A DNA stretch of 39,605 bases from contig NZ_JAMOLN010000082.1 in assembly GCF_024448165.1 (NCBI RefSeq), forward strand, positions 1 through 39,605. Reading direction: 5' to 3'. The DNA comes from Streptomyces longispororuber. Lineage in GTDB: Bacteria; Actinomycetota; Actinomycetes; Streptomycetales; Streptomycetaceae. This document shows positions 1 to 6,759 of this stretch, one piece after another. Made by a program: the position numbers and the translations under genes. Positions within the stretch are counted from its first letter, which is position 1. Each line of letters begins with the position of its first letter. The notes below the pieces were generated by a model that did not search any database, was not told where the DNA came from, and worked only from the letters and a program-made list of their open reading frames with translations.

Positions 1-1
1 C

Positions 2-853
2 GTCGCCGCTGCCGCCGCGCCCGACATACCGGTGGCCAACGTGACCGCGCACCTCGCCCAGTTCCAGTCCATCGCCACGGCCAACGGCGGCAACCGCGCC
101 CACGGCCGGCCCGGCTACAAGGCCTCCCTCGACTATGTGAAGGCCAAGCTGGACGCGGCCGGATTCACCACCTCCGTGCGGCAGTTCACCTCCGGCGGCC
201 GCACCGGCTACAACCTGATCGCCGACTGGCCGGGCGGCGACGAGAACCAGGTCGTCATGGCCGGCGCCCACCTCGACAGCGTCACCGCGGGCCCCGGCAT
301 CAACGACAACGGTTCCGGCTCCGCCGCGATCCTGGAGAACGCGCTCGCCGTCTCGCGCGCGCAGCTCAAACCCGCGAAGCACCTGCGGTTCGCCTGGTGG
401 GGCGCCGAGGAGCTGGGCATGGTCGGCTCCCGCAACTACGTCAACTCCCTCGCCACCGGCGACCGTTCGAAGATCGACGCCTATCTGAACTTCGACATGA
501 TCGGCTCGCCGAACCCCGGCTACTTCGTGTACGACGACGATCCCGCGCTGGAGAAGATCTTCCAGGAGTACTACACGGGGCTCGGCATCCCCACGGAGAT
601 CGAGACCGAGGGCGACGGCCGCTCCGACCACGCCCCGTTCAAGAGCGCGGGGATACCGGTCGGCGGGCTGTTCAGCGGCGCGGACTACACGAAGACGGCG
701 GCGCAGGCGCAGAAGTGGGGCGGGACGGCGGGCAAGCGGTTCGATCCCTGCTACCACTCGTCGTGCGACACCACGTCGAACGTGAACACGACGGCCCTGG
801 ACCGCAACGCGGACGCGATCGCGTACGCCTTGTGGGGGCTGGCTGCGCAATAG
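2..853 (+). CDS. Secreted zinc aminopeptidase, M28 family (5' end outside window)
   Basis: Extracellular double-zinc aminopeptidase that removes N-terminal, preferably large hydrophobic, residues from peptides. The frame is open to the left edge, so the signal peptide and start are missing. The mature N-terminus APDIP begins at base 17, as in the Streptomyces griseus enzyme (SGAP). Counting from that alanine, every SGAP catalytic position is present: His85 (GAHLDS), Asp97 (NDNGSGS), Glu131 and Glu132 (GAEELG), Asp160 (NFDMIGS) and His247 (YHSSCD), plus the disulfide-type Cys pair around His247. The protein ends at TAG 851-853 and matches the SGAP mature length. A GTG at base 32 opens the frame inside the window but lies inside the mature protein and is not the true start. 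Family assignment is very secure; substrate preference is inferred from the family. Confidence 0.95.
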   Translation, partial: VAAAAAPDIPVANVTAHLAQFQSIATANGGNRAHGRPGYKASLDYVKAKLDAAGFTTSVRQFTSGGRTGYNLIADWPGGDENQVVMAGAHLDSVTAGPGINDNGSGSAAILENALAVSRAQLKPAKHLRFAWWGAEELGMVGSRNYVNSLATGDRSKIDAYLNFDMIGSPNPGYFVYDDDPALEKIFQEYYTGLGIPTEIETEGDGRSDHAPFKSAGIPVGGLFSGADYTKTAAQAQKWGGTAGKRFDPCYHSSCDTTSNVNTTALDRNADAIAYALWGLAAQ

Positions 854-950
854 CGCGTCCGCGGGTCGGCGGGTCGGCGGGGGCTACCGACTTCGGCCGC
901 CGGCCCGGTGGGGGCTGGTCGCCCCCCAACCCCGGACACCCTTCCCCCAA

Positions 951-985
951 GTACTTGCGCGTGCATATACTGCACGCGCAAGTAC
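951..985. promoter_or_regulatory. Perfect inverted repeat, candidate operator of the FMN reductase gene
   Basis: Two 15-base arms (GTACTTGCGCGTGCA and its exact reverse complement) are separated by TATAC. The element lies 28 bases upstream of the ATG at 1014. It is AT-richer at its centre and ends than its surroundings and has no T-run, so it looks like a protein-binding site over a promoter and not a terminator. The outer TACTT...AAGTA resembles sites of HxlR/DUF24 redox regulators such as YodB of Bacillus. That match, and the idea of quinone- or thiol-responsive control, is inference. Confidence 0.7.
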
Positions 986-1013
986 ATACCCGTACCGCAC
1001 CCCTGGGGGACCC

Positions 1014-1613
1014 ATGCCCACCCGCCGCGACTTCCTCTTCGTACTCGGCAGCAGCCGCCCCGACGGCAACACGGAGATCCTCGCCCGCAAGGCGGCCGAA
1101 CAGCTGCCGGCCGACGTGGGGCAACGGTGGATCGACCTCGCGGAGCACCCGCTCCCCGAGTTCACGGACCTGCGGCACGACAGCGACCACGTCCGCCCGC
1201 AGGGAGACGATGTGGCGCTGCTGCTGGACGCCACGCTGGAGGCGACCGACATCGTCATCGCCTCGCCGCTGTACTGGTACTCCGTCTCCGCCCCCACCAA
1301 GCGCTACCTGGACTACTGGTCGGGCTGGCTGCGCACCCCCGGCGTCGACTTCAAGGAGACGCTGGCCGGGCGCACCCTGTGGGGCGTCACCGCGCTGGCG
1401 CACGAGGAGTTCGTGGTCGCCGACCCGCTGGTCGGCACGCTGCACAACTCCGCCGCCTACATGGGCATGCGGTTCGGCGGCGTGCTCCTCGGCAACGGCA
1501 GCAAGCCGGGCGACGTGCTCACGGACGAGACGGCGCTGACCCGCGCCAAGACGTTCTTCGCGCAGGATGCGCCGCTCGCCCGGTTCGCGTACGAGACCGA
1601 GGACGCCGCGTAG
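1014..1613 (+). CDS. NAD(P)H-dependent FMN reductase, flavodoxin-like fold
   Basis: A 199-residue cytoplasmic protein of the NADPH-dependent FMN reductase / NAD(P)H:quinone oxidoreductase superfamily. Its first strand FLFVLG runs into the FMN-phosphate loop SSRPDGNT (residues 13-20). A second flavin-contact loop, SPLYWYSVSAPTKRYLDYW (84-102), has the SPxYWxSxxxxxKxxxD pattern of the family. It probably transfers two electrons from NAD(P)H through FMN to a quinone, azo or flavin acceptor; the real substrate cannot be read. The ATG at 1014 has a GGGGGAC ribosome site close upstream. The gene sits alone behind the 951-985 inverted repeat, which suggests its own specific repressor, but no regulator gene is adjacent. 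Its TAG directly abuts the stop codon of the convergent permease gene. Confidence 0.85.
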   Translation: MPTRRDFLFVLGSSRPDGNTEILARKAAEQLPADVGQRWIDLAEHPLPEFTDLRHDSDHVRPQGDDVALLLDATLEATDIVIASPLYWYSVSAPTKRYLDYWSGWLRTPGVDFKETLAGRTLWGVTALAHEEFVVADPLVGTLHNSAAYMGMRFGGVLLGNGSKPGDVLTDETALTRAKTFFAQDAPLARFAYETEDAA

Positions 1614-2495
1614 TTACGCCGTGATGTCCTTGGCCGTGAAGCGGGCCCAGGCCGCCGAGCCGAACACCGCCGCGTACAGCGCCTGCAACTGGAGGTTCTT
1701 CGTGAGGTCGTCCCAGTAGACCGGTTCGCGCATCAGGTCGGCGAAGGACAGCCAGTGGTGCGAGAAGAAGTACGGCTGGACGGCGTGCAGTTGGGGGATC
1801 TGGTCGAGGATCTGGACCGTGATGAGCAGGCCGACCGTGGTGGCCATCGCCGCGATGCCGCTGTTGGTGAGCGTCGAGACGAACAGGCCGAGCGCGGCGA
1901 TGCCGATCAGGGACGCCGCGACCACGAGCGCGATGAGGAAGGCCCGCCACAGCCCTTCGGCGAAGCCGATCCGCGTACCGGAGATGGTGACCACGTCACC
2001 GAGCGGGAAGAGGACGGCCCCCGTGACCAGCGCCGAGACGGCGACGACCAGGGTCGCGACGACGCAGAACGTCATCGTCGTCGCGTACTTGGTGAGCAGC
2101 AGCCGGGTGCGGCCCGCCGGGGCGACCAGCAGATAGCGGAGCGTGCCCGCGTTCGCCTCGCCCGCCACCGCGTCGCCCGCGATGACGCCGACGGCCATCG
2201 GCAGGAAGAACGGGAGCGTCGCGGCGAGCGAGGTGAAGACGAGGAACAGGCCGTTGTTCGTGATCTGCGCGATGAAGGCGGGCCCGCCGCCGTCCGGCCC
2301 TCCCCCGCCGATCGTCGAGCCGTCGCTCGTCTCGATCTTCACCGCCACGCCGATCAGGATCGGTACGCCGGTCAGGACCGCGAGCAGGGCGAGGGTGCGC
2401 CAGCGGCGGAACGTGGTGGACAGCTCGCTGCGCAGCAGCCCGAGGGTCCACACCGCCTTCACCCGGGGCGCGGCGAGCGCTTCAGCCTGCGACAT
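1614..2495 (-). CDS. ABC-2 type transporter permease
   Basis: Membrane half of an ABC exporter, 293 residues. A short cytoplasmic N-terminus containing LGLLRSELSTTFRRWR precedes about six hydrophobic segments; the first is LALLAVLTGVPILIGVAV and later ones include LPFFLPMAVGVIAGDAVAGE, a typical ABC-2 loop, and GIAALGLFVSTLTNSGIAAM. A periplasmic-side Gly/Pro-rich loop follows the first helix. The ATG at 2495 has GGAGAAGG upstream and overlaps the end of the ATPase gene by 14 bases, so the two are translationally coupled and form one transporter. The substrate is unknown. Its TAA directly abuts the stop codon of the convergent reductase gene, leaving no room for a terminator between them. Confidence 0.88.
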   Translation of the reverse strand: MSQAEALAAPRVKAVWTLGLLRSELSTTFRRWRTLALLAVLTGVPILIGVAVKIETSDGSTIGGGGPDGGGPAFIAQITNNGLFLVFTSLAATLPFFLPMAVGVIAGDAVAGEANAGTLRYLLVAPAGRTRLLLTKYATTMTFCVVATLVVAVSALVTGAVLFPLGDVVTISGTRIGFAEGLWRAFLIALVVAASLIGIAALGLFVSTLTNSGIAAMATTVGLLITVQILDQIPQLHAVQPYFFSHHWLSFADLMREPVYWDDLTKNLQLQALYAAVFGSAAWARFTAKDITA

Positions 2496-3420
2496 CGAAT
2501 CCTTCTCCCGTCAGGGCGACGAACGCGTCCTCCAGGGAGGCCCGCTCCACGCCGAAGCCACGCACCCGCACGCCCACGGTGACCAGTGCCGCGTTCAGAG
2601 CCGCCAAGTCCATGTCGGGGGGCGGTGGTTCGGCCGTGATCCGGTCGCCGTCCGTCGTCAGGACCGTGATGCCGCACTCCTTCAGGACGCGGCCGGCGTC
2701 GATGATGTCCGGTGTGGTCACGACGAGCTTTCCCCGTGCCCCCGCGGCGAGTTCGGCGACGGGCCCCTGGGTGATCAGCCGGCCCTGCGCCATCACCGCC
2801 GCGTGCGAGCACACCTGCTCGATCTCGTCGAGGAGGTGCGAGGAGAGGAAGACGGTGGTCCCGTCGTCCGCCAACTCCCGTACGAGGGTCCTGATCTCGC
2901 GCATGCCCTGCGGGTCCAGGCCGTTCGTCGGCTCGTCCAGGACGAGCAGCCGGCGCGGCTGGAGCAGGGCAGCGGCGAGACCGAGGCGCTGCTTCATGCC
3001 GAGCGAGTACGCCTTCGCCTTCTTGCCCGCGGCGGCCCGCAGGCCCACCCGCTCCAGCGCCCCGTCGACCCGCGCCTTGCGGGTGCGCGGGTCGGCGGTG
3101 GGATCCGCCGAGTCGTAGCGCAGCAGGTTGTCGCGGCCGGACAGGAACCCGTACAGGGCCGGCCCCTCGATGAGCGCGCCGACCTGCGGCAGTACGGCGC
3201 GCGTCGCCCGGGGCATCGGGCGGCCGAGGACCTCGGCGGCGCCCGACGTCGGCTCGATCAGGCCCATCAGCATGCGGATGGTGGTCGTCTTGCCCGACCC
3301 GTTCGGCCCGAGGAAGCCGAAGACCGCCCCCTCGGGGACGGTGAGACTGAGCCGGTCCACCGCGAGCTGGCCGCCGCGGTACCGCTTGGTGAGCTCTCTG
3401 GTCTCGATGACCGTCGCCAT
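2482..3420 (-). CDS. ABC transporter ATP-binding protein
   Basis: Cytoplasmic ATPase of the exporter encoded with the overlapping permease; 312 residues. Walker A GPNGSGKTT is at 38-46, the Q-loop glutamine (LPQVGAL) near 79, the ABC signature YSLGMKQR at 138-145, Walker B LLVLDEP ending near 164, the D-loop NGLDP just after, and the switch histidine (SSHLLDE) near 195. This is the DrrA/CcmA-like subfamily, with a C-terminal extension of about 90 residues after the nucleotide-binding domain. ATG 3420 is preceded by GGGGAGGGG. DrrA-type pairs export drugs, lipids or peptides, but nothing here tells which. The upstream LolA-like gene is separated by a terminator, so this pair probably has its own promoter. 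Confidence 0.93.
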   Translation of the reverse strand: MATVIETRELTKRYRGGQLAVDRLSLTVPEGAVFGFLGPNGSGKTTTIRMLMGLIEPTSGAAEVLGRPMPRATRAVLPQVGALIEGPALYGFLSGRDNLLRYDSADPTADPRTRKARVDGALERVGLRAAAGKKAKAYSLGMKQRLGLAAALLQPRRLLVLDEPTNGLDPQGMREIRTLVRELADDGTTVFLSSHLLDEIEQVCSHAAVMAQGRLITQGPVAELAAGARGKLVVTTPDIIDAGRVLKECGITVLTTDGDRITAEPPPPDMDLAALNAALVTVGVRVRGFGVERASLEDAFVALTGEGFDVAG

Positions 3421-3425
3421 GCCCC

Positions 3426-3455
3426 TCCCCAGTACGGATTTCCCCAGTACGGATT
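3426..3455. repeat. Tandem 15-bp direct repeat upstream of the ABC ATPase gene
   Basis: TCCCCAGTACGGATT occurs twice with no spacer (3426-3440 and 3441-3455), just before the ATPase start on its coding strand. The copy nearest the gene contributes part of the ribosome-binding site. It may be a simple replication-slippage duplication or a tandem operator half-site; the sequence does not decide. Confidence 0.8.
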
Positions 3456-3479
3456 AGCTACAGGGTTTCACCAACGGAC

Positions 3480-3505
3480 GAGGGGGCGGTGCGCACCGCC
3501 CCCTC
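3480..3505 (-). terminator. Hairpin after the LolA-like gene
   Basis: A perfect 26-base palindrome centred on GTGCGCAC, with arms GAGGGGGCGGTGC and its complement, lies 25 bases past the stop codon of the LolA-like gene. It has no T-run, as is common for Streptomyces terminators. It separates that gene from the ABC exporter genes. Confidence 0.75.
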
Positions 3506-3530
3506 ACCCTTCGACCGTGCCGGCCCGGCC

Positions 3531-4739
3531 TCAGCCCGCGTCGGCCGCCTTCACCAGGGCGTCCTTGGTGACCGCTCCGGCGTACGCCTTCCCGTCCTGG
3601 GTGATCAGTACGTTCACCAGCCGGGTCGAGTACACCGTGCCCGTGCCGAAGTCGCCCTTCACCTGGTCGCCCAGGGAGCTCAGGAACTTCTGCGCGTCGG
3701 CCGGCAGCTCGCCGGACGCGGCGCCGGACGCCATGCCGCCCGCTTCCTTCGGCAGCTTCAGCTCGGCGATCGAGGTCCAGCCCTCGCCGATCACGTTCAG
3801 CCCGTCGAGCTGGTCGGCGCCCTGCGGCACGGCCTTCTCGCGGTCCTGCGTGCGCAGCTCGTCGGCCTCGGTGACCTTCGTGCCCTTCGACGGCTTGAAG
3901 TCGAAGGTGGACGCGGCCGGCTTGCCGAAGTCGACGCTGGTGAAGCCCGCGTCGACGACGGCGGCGCCGCCGCTCGCCGGGGTCAGCGTGAACTTCAGCG
4001 GCGTACCGGTCTTCGCGTCCACGGACACCGTGATCGCACCGACCGTCGACCCCGACTGCTTGGGCTTGATCTGCAGCCGGTACGCGTCCCGGCCCGCCAC
4101 CTGCGCCGTGCCGTCGACGGTGATCGACGTGGTGTCGGCGGACGCCTTGAGGATCTCGTCCGTGAGCTGCTTGGGCGTGGCGGGCAGCTGCTCGGGGGTC
4201 TTCTTCCCCGCCCGGTCACCGGCCGCCCGGGTGTCCTTCGCGTGGTACGCCTCGTTCGACGCGCTGTCGTAGGCCCACACGTCGGCGCCGTTGTGGATCA
4301 CGCTGTACTCGGCGGCGTCGTCCAGGACCGACAGCTTCTGCCGGTCGGGGCCGTCCGCCGCGACGCGCAGCGTGTGCTCCCCGGTGGCGAGCTCGGTCAG
4401 CTTCGTCCTGGGGTCGGCGGACGATCCGTCGCCCTTCTCCCCGCCGCCGCCCCCACCGGTGAAGCCGCCGACGGCGGCGCCGCCCAGCGAGGGCAGACCC
4501 AGATCCGTGTGGATCTTCACGGTGCCGGACAGCTGCTCGGTGTCCGATGTGGCGATCTTCTCGATGAGTTCCTGGGCCGTGACCTTCGGGAGGTCCGGGT
4601 CGCCGGAGTCGGCGAGTGCCGGGACGAGCCCGATCGTCGCCGCGGCCACCCCCACCACGGCCACCGGGACCGCGTACCGGACCGCCTTCCGGCGTCCGGT
4701 GCCCTGGCTCTGGCTGTCTTCGGATTCGTACGGTGCCAT
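3531..4739 (-). CDS. Membrane-anchored LolA-like / sigma-factor-regulator-like protein
   Basis: A 402-residue exported or membrane-anchored protein. A short hydrophilic, basic N-terminus (GRRKAVRY) precedes one hydrophobic segment (about 21-43) ending PALADS, either a cleaved signal or an anchor. The body has the LolA/LppX/MucB-like beta-sheet pattern: a repeat beginning TAQELIEKIATSDTEQLSGT, then DGPDRQKLSV..., then AGRDAYRLQIKPKQ with SVDAKTGTPLKFTL. A Gly-rich loop (about residues 87-108) interrupts the N-terminal half. In Streptomyces such proteins are annotated as LolA family; since these bacteria lack an outer membrane, the role is probably binding a hydrophobic ligand or sensing at the membrane face. 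The ABC exporter downstream could be a partner, but the terminator between them argues against one operon. Function unknown. Confidence 0.75.
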   Translation of the reverse strand: MAPYESEDSQSQGTGRRKAVRYAVPVAVVGVAAATIGLVPALADSGDPDLPKVTAQELIEKIATSDTEQLSGTVKIHTDLGLPSLGGAAVGGFTGGGGGGEKGDGSSADPRTKLTELATGEHTLRVAADGPDRQKLSVLDDAAEYSVIHNGADVWAYDSASNEAYHAKDTRAAGDRAGKKTPEQLPATPKQLTDEILKASADTTSITVDGTAQVAGRDAYRLQIKPKQSGSTVGAITVSVDAKTGTPLKFTLTPASGGAAVVDAGFTSVDFGKPAASTFDFKPSKGTKVTEADELRTQDREKAVPQGADQLDGLNVIGEGWTSIAELKLPKEAGGMASGAASGELPADAQKFLSSLGDQVKGDFGTGTVYSTRLVNVLITQDGKAYAGAVTKDALVKAADAG

Positions 4740-4937
4740 GTCTGTTGCCCTACCTCCGTGATCGGCGGCGGCTTACCGTCCTGTGCACTCGTCCCTGCTC
4801 ATGAAATGCGTCCACCCCGAGCCGCCATTCTCACCCGAATTGGTAAGGAGTGGTGTACCCAATCTGACCAAACCGGCCATGCGGAAGCGTCAGACCCCGG
4901 GATCAACTCCGCGTACTCCTACGGGATGACACACGGC

Positions 4938-4974
4938 GGCGGCGCCTCCCCCGACCCGTAGGGGAGACGCCGCC
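4938..4974 (-). terminator. Hairpin after the CHRD-DUF3455 gene
   Basis: Arms GGCGGCGCCTCCCC and GGGGAGACGCCGCC pair with one mismatch around a 9-base loop, 14 bases past the TGA of the gene ending at 4989. The rest of 4740-4988 is probably the promoter region of the LolA-like gene; I could not pick out its promoter boxes with confidence. Confidence 0.7.
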
Positions 4975-4988
4975 GGTCGTCCGCTCGG

Positions 4989-5963
4989 TCAGCGCTGCAC
5001 GAACACGTAGTCCGCCCGATAGGGCACGGCCGCGAGGTCGCCCGCGGCACAGCTGCCGGAAGGGGCCACGCCGCCCACGGTGTTGAGGCGGAGGATCTCC
5101 GCGGTGCCGGCCAGCAGGCCGTGCCGCTTGCCGGACTGCGTCGCCTTCAGGTCCAGCTCGGGGATGTTCCCGTCACCGTTCGGCATCTTGCCGATGACGG
5201 CTCCGGTGACGGCGCTGCGGTCGGGCGCGACCCACTGCGGCGTACCGGAGTCCGGCGCGGTGAAGGAGTGCGCGATCCGCCCGCCGAGCACGGCCCTGAC
5301 GTCCCGTTGCGCGAAGGCGAACGCGCCGGTGGCCGGGTCCTTCTTGCACTCGTAGATCTGCCGGCCGCGCACGACGGACGCCTGGAAGCTGTCGAGCGCG
5401 TCCCCGAAGCCGAACGGTGTCGTCACCCGGTGGAGCTGGCCGCGGACGGCTCCACCGGGGAACTCGGCCGTGTGCAGATTGGCGTAGAACGCACCCGGAT
5501 CGGCCTTCAGCCGGCCCAGCAGGGCGCTGTCCTTGACGGTGACGGTCCCCGTGAGGCTGCTGTGGTGCCTGATGTCCTTGAGGTTCGTGTCCTTGAGGAG
5601 CGAGCCGAAGTCGATCTTCACGCCGCCGTTCGTGCCCTTGGCGCCCTCGTGGATGTGGAGCATGGTCGGCCGGCCGGTGCCCCGCCACTTCACGGCGACG
5701 GACACCTTGTCCCCCGCGACCTTCACGAACTCCAGGGCCGCGCCGTCCTGGTCGCCGACCGCCGGACCGCCCTGGACGGGGACCTCGTTGGCGCCGTTCA
5801 GGCTCGCGGCGAGGACGGTCCCCCGGCCGCCGTCGCCGCCCTCACCACCGTGGTGGCGCTGGGCCGCCAGGGCCGGCGGGACGGTCAGCGCGGCGGCGGT
5901 GGCGGCCGCCGCGACGACGCCGCAGGCGATGACCCGGGTGCGGATGCGCATGCGTGTGCCCAT
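4989..5963 (-). CDS. Secreted CHRD domain - DUF3455 domain fusion protein
   Basis: A 324-residue exported protein. The frame is open further upstream, but ATG 5963 is chosen because GGGGGAG lies 8 bases before it and it begins a clean signal peptide (basic MRIRTR, hydrophobic VIACGVVAAAATAAALTV, cleavage near ALA|AQ at 33). Residues 48-180 match a CHRD domain: LNGANEVP, then HIHEGAKGTNG near 103-113, and YANLHTAEFPGGAVRGQL at 160-177. Residues 195-322 match DUF3455: FQASVVRGRQIYECKK, then the SGTPQWV motif near 239-245, GNIPELDLKA and the C-terminal GVAPSGSC. Two cysteines (206 and 305) could form a disulfide. CHRD domains occur in extracellular proteins, but no activity is established for either part in bacteria. 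It is divergent from, and may share control with, the lipoprotein gene at 6151. Confidence 0.85.
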   Translation of the reverse strand: MGTRMRIRTRVIACGVVAAAATAAALTVPPALAAQRHHGGEGGDGGRGTVLAASLNGANEVPVQGGPAVGDQDGAALEFVKVAGDKVSVAVKWRGTGRPTMLHIHEGAKGTNGGVKIDFGSLLKDTNLKDIRHHSSLTGTVTVKDSALLGRLKADPGAFYANLHTAEFPGGAVRGQLHRVTTPFGFGDALDSFQASVVRGRQIYECKKDPATGAFAFAQRDVRAVLGGRIAHSFTAPDSGTPQWVAPDRSAVTGAVIGKMPNGDGNIPELDLKATQSGKRHGLLAGTAEILRLNTVGGVAPSGSCAAGDLAAVPYRADYVFVQR

Positions 5964-6150
5964 GTTCAGTTCTCCCCCTGCACGAGCCGGCGCCCCCTGC
6001 GCCGGCTTCCGGGCTGCAGTACGGAACCGATCCGATCCTGGACTCAATCCAATGATGTGAGCTGCGTCACACCGTTGGGCCGTCCGTGGAAAACGGCCCC
6101 GGAATCCGTACCTGAGGGTGGCAGCAGCAGGCACGGACTAGGGGGTCGCC

Positions 6151-6678
6151 ATGCTCGCCATCAGGTATCTCAGTGGTTTCACCGCGGCCGGTCTCGCGGT
6201 GGTCGCGCTCACGCTCGCCGGCTGCGGCGACAACGGCGGCGACAGCGGCAAGAAGGCCGGAGGCGGGGCGAGCGGCGGCGCCACGCTCGTCGCCGCCCGG
6301 GCCGAGAAGGTCTCCGGCACCGTCGTCACCGACCGGGACGGCTACGTCCTGTACCGGTTCGACGCGGACGCGGCCAAGCCCACGAAAGTGACGTGCTACG
6401 ACGCCTGCGCCAAGCTCTGGCCACCCGCGAAGACCTCCGGCGACATCACGGTCAAGGGCGTCGACCGGAACCTCGTGTCGACCGTGAAGCGCACGGACGG
6501 CTCCACCCAGCTCACCCTCGCCGGGTGGCCGCTGTACCGGTACGCCAAGGACGACGAGCCCCGGGAGGCGTACGGGCAGGGGGTCGACGGGACGTGGTTC
6601 GCGGCGACGCCCTCCGGGGGCAAGGCCGCCGGTTCCGGGTCCGCCGGTTCTCCGTCCAGCGGGTCCGGCGGGTACTGA
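6151..6678 (+). CDS. Lipoprotein with paired Lipoprotein_15 (COG4315) repeats
   Basis: A 175-residue lipoprotein. The signal peptide ends in the lipobox LAGC with the lipidated Cys at 25, followed by a Gly/Lys linker. Two copies of the secreted repeat of unknown function follow: DRDGYVLYRFDADAAKPTKV with Cys82 and Cys86 (YDACAKLWPP), then LTLAGWPLYRYAKDDEP with GVDGTWFAATP. The tail (157-175) is Gly/Ser-rich. ATG 6151 follows AGGGGG. This family is common in actinobacteria and proteobacteria, but its role is not established; it is often near cell-envelope or redox genes. Here it is divergent (187-base gap) from the CHRD-DUF3455 gene, so the two exported proteins may be co-regulated. Confidence 0.85.
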   Translation: MLAIRYLSGFTAAGLAVVALTLAGCGDNGGDSGKKAGGGASGGATLVAARAEKVSGTVVTDRDGYVLYRFDADAAKPTKVTCYDACAKLWPPAKTSGDITVKGVDRNLVSTVKRTDGSTQLTLAGWPLYRYAKDDEPREAYGQGVDGTWFAATPSGGKAAGSGSAGSPSSGSGGY

Positions 6679-6699
6679 GCGTCGCGGCCCATCGGGGCC

Positions 6700-6755
6700 G
6701 GGGTCACGGGGCGCCGCCCCGGACCCCGCTCCTCAACCGCCGGAGGGGCTTGAAC
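6700..6755. terminator. Hairpin-rich intergenic element of a type recurrent in Streptomyces
   Basis: GGGGTC-A-CGGGGCG / CGCCCCG-GACCCC forms a 13-bp stem with one bulged A (6700-6727). It is followed by a second weaker stem, CCTC...GAGG, in the segment CTCCTCAACCGCCGGAGGGG. It lies between convergent genes (lipoprotein and polyprenyl synthase) and probably terminates both. I recognise this sequence type as a dispersed intergenic motif of Streptomyces genomes; copy number here cannot be checked. Confidence 0.7.
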
Positions 6756-6759
6756 GGCG

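Noticed and set aside
5964..6150. ECF-type promoter from GGAAAA and CGTA in the divergent region
   Set aside because: The spacing is about 13 bases, too short for an ECF promoter; no better pair was found.
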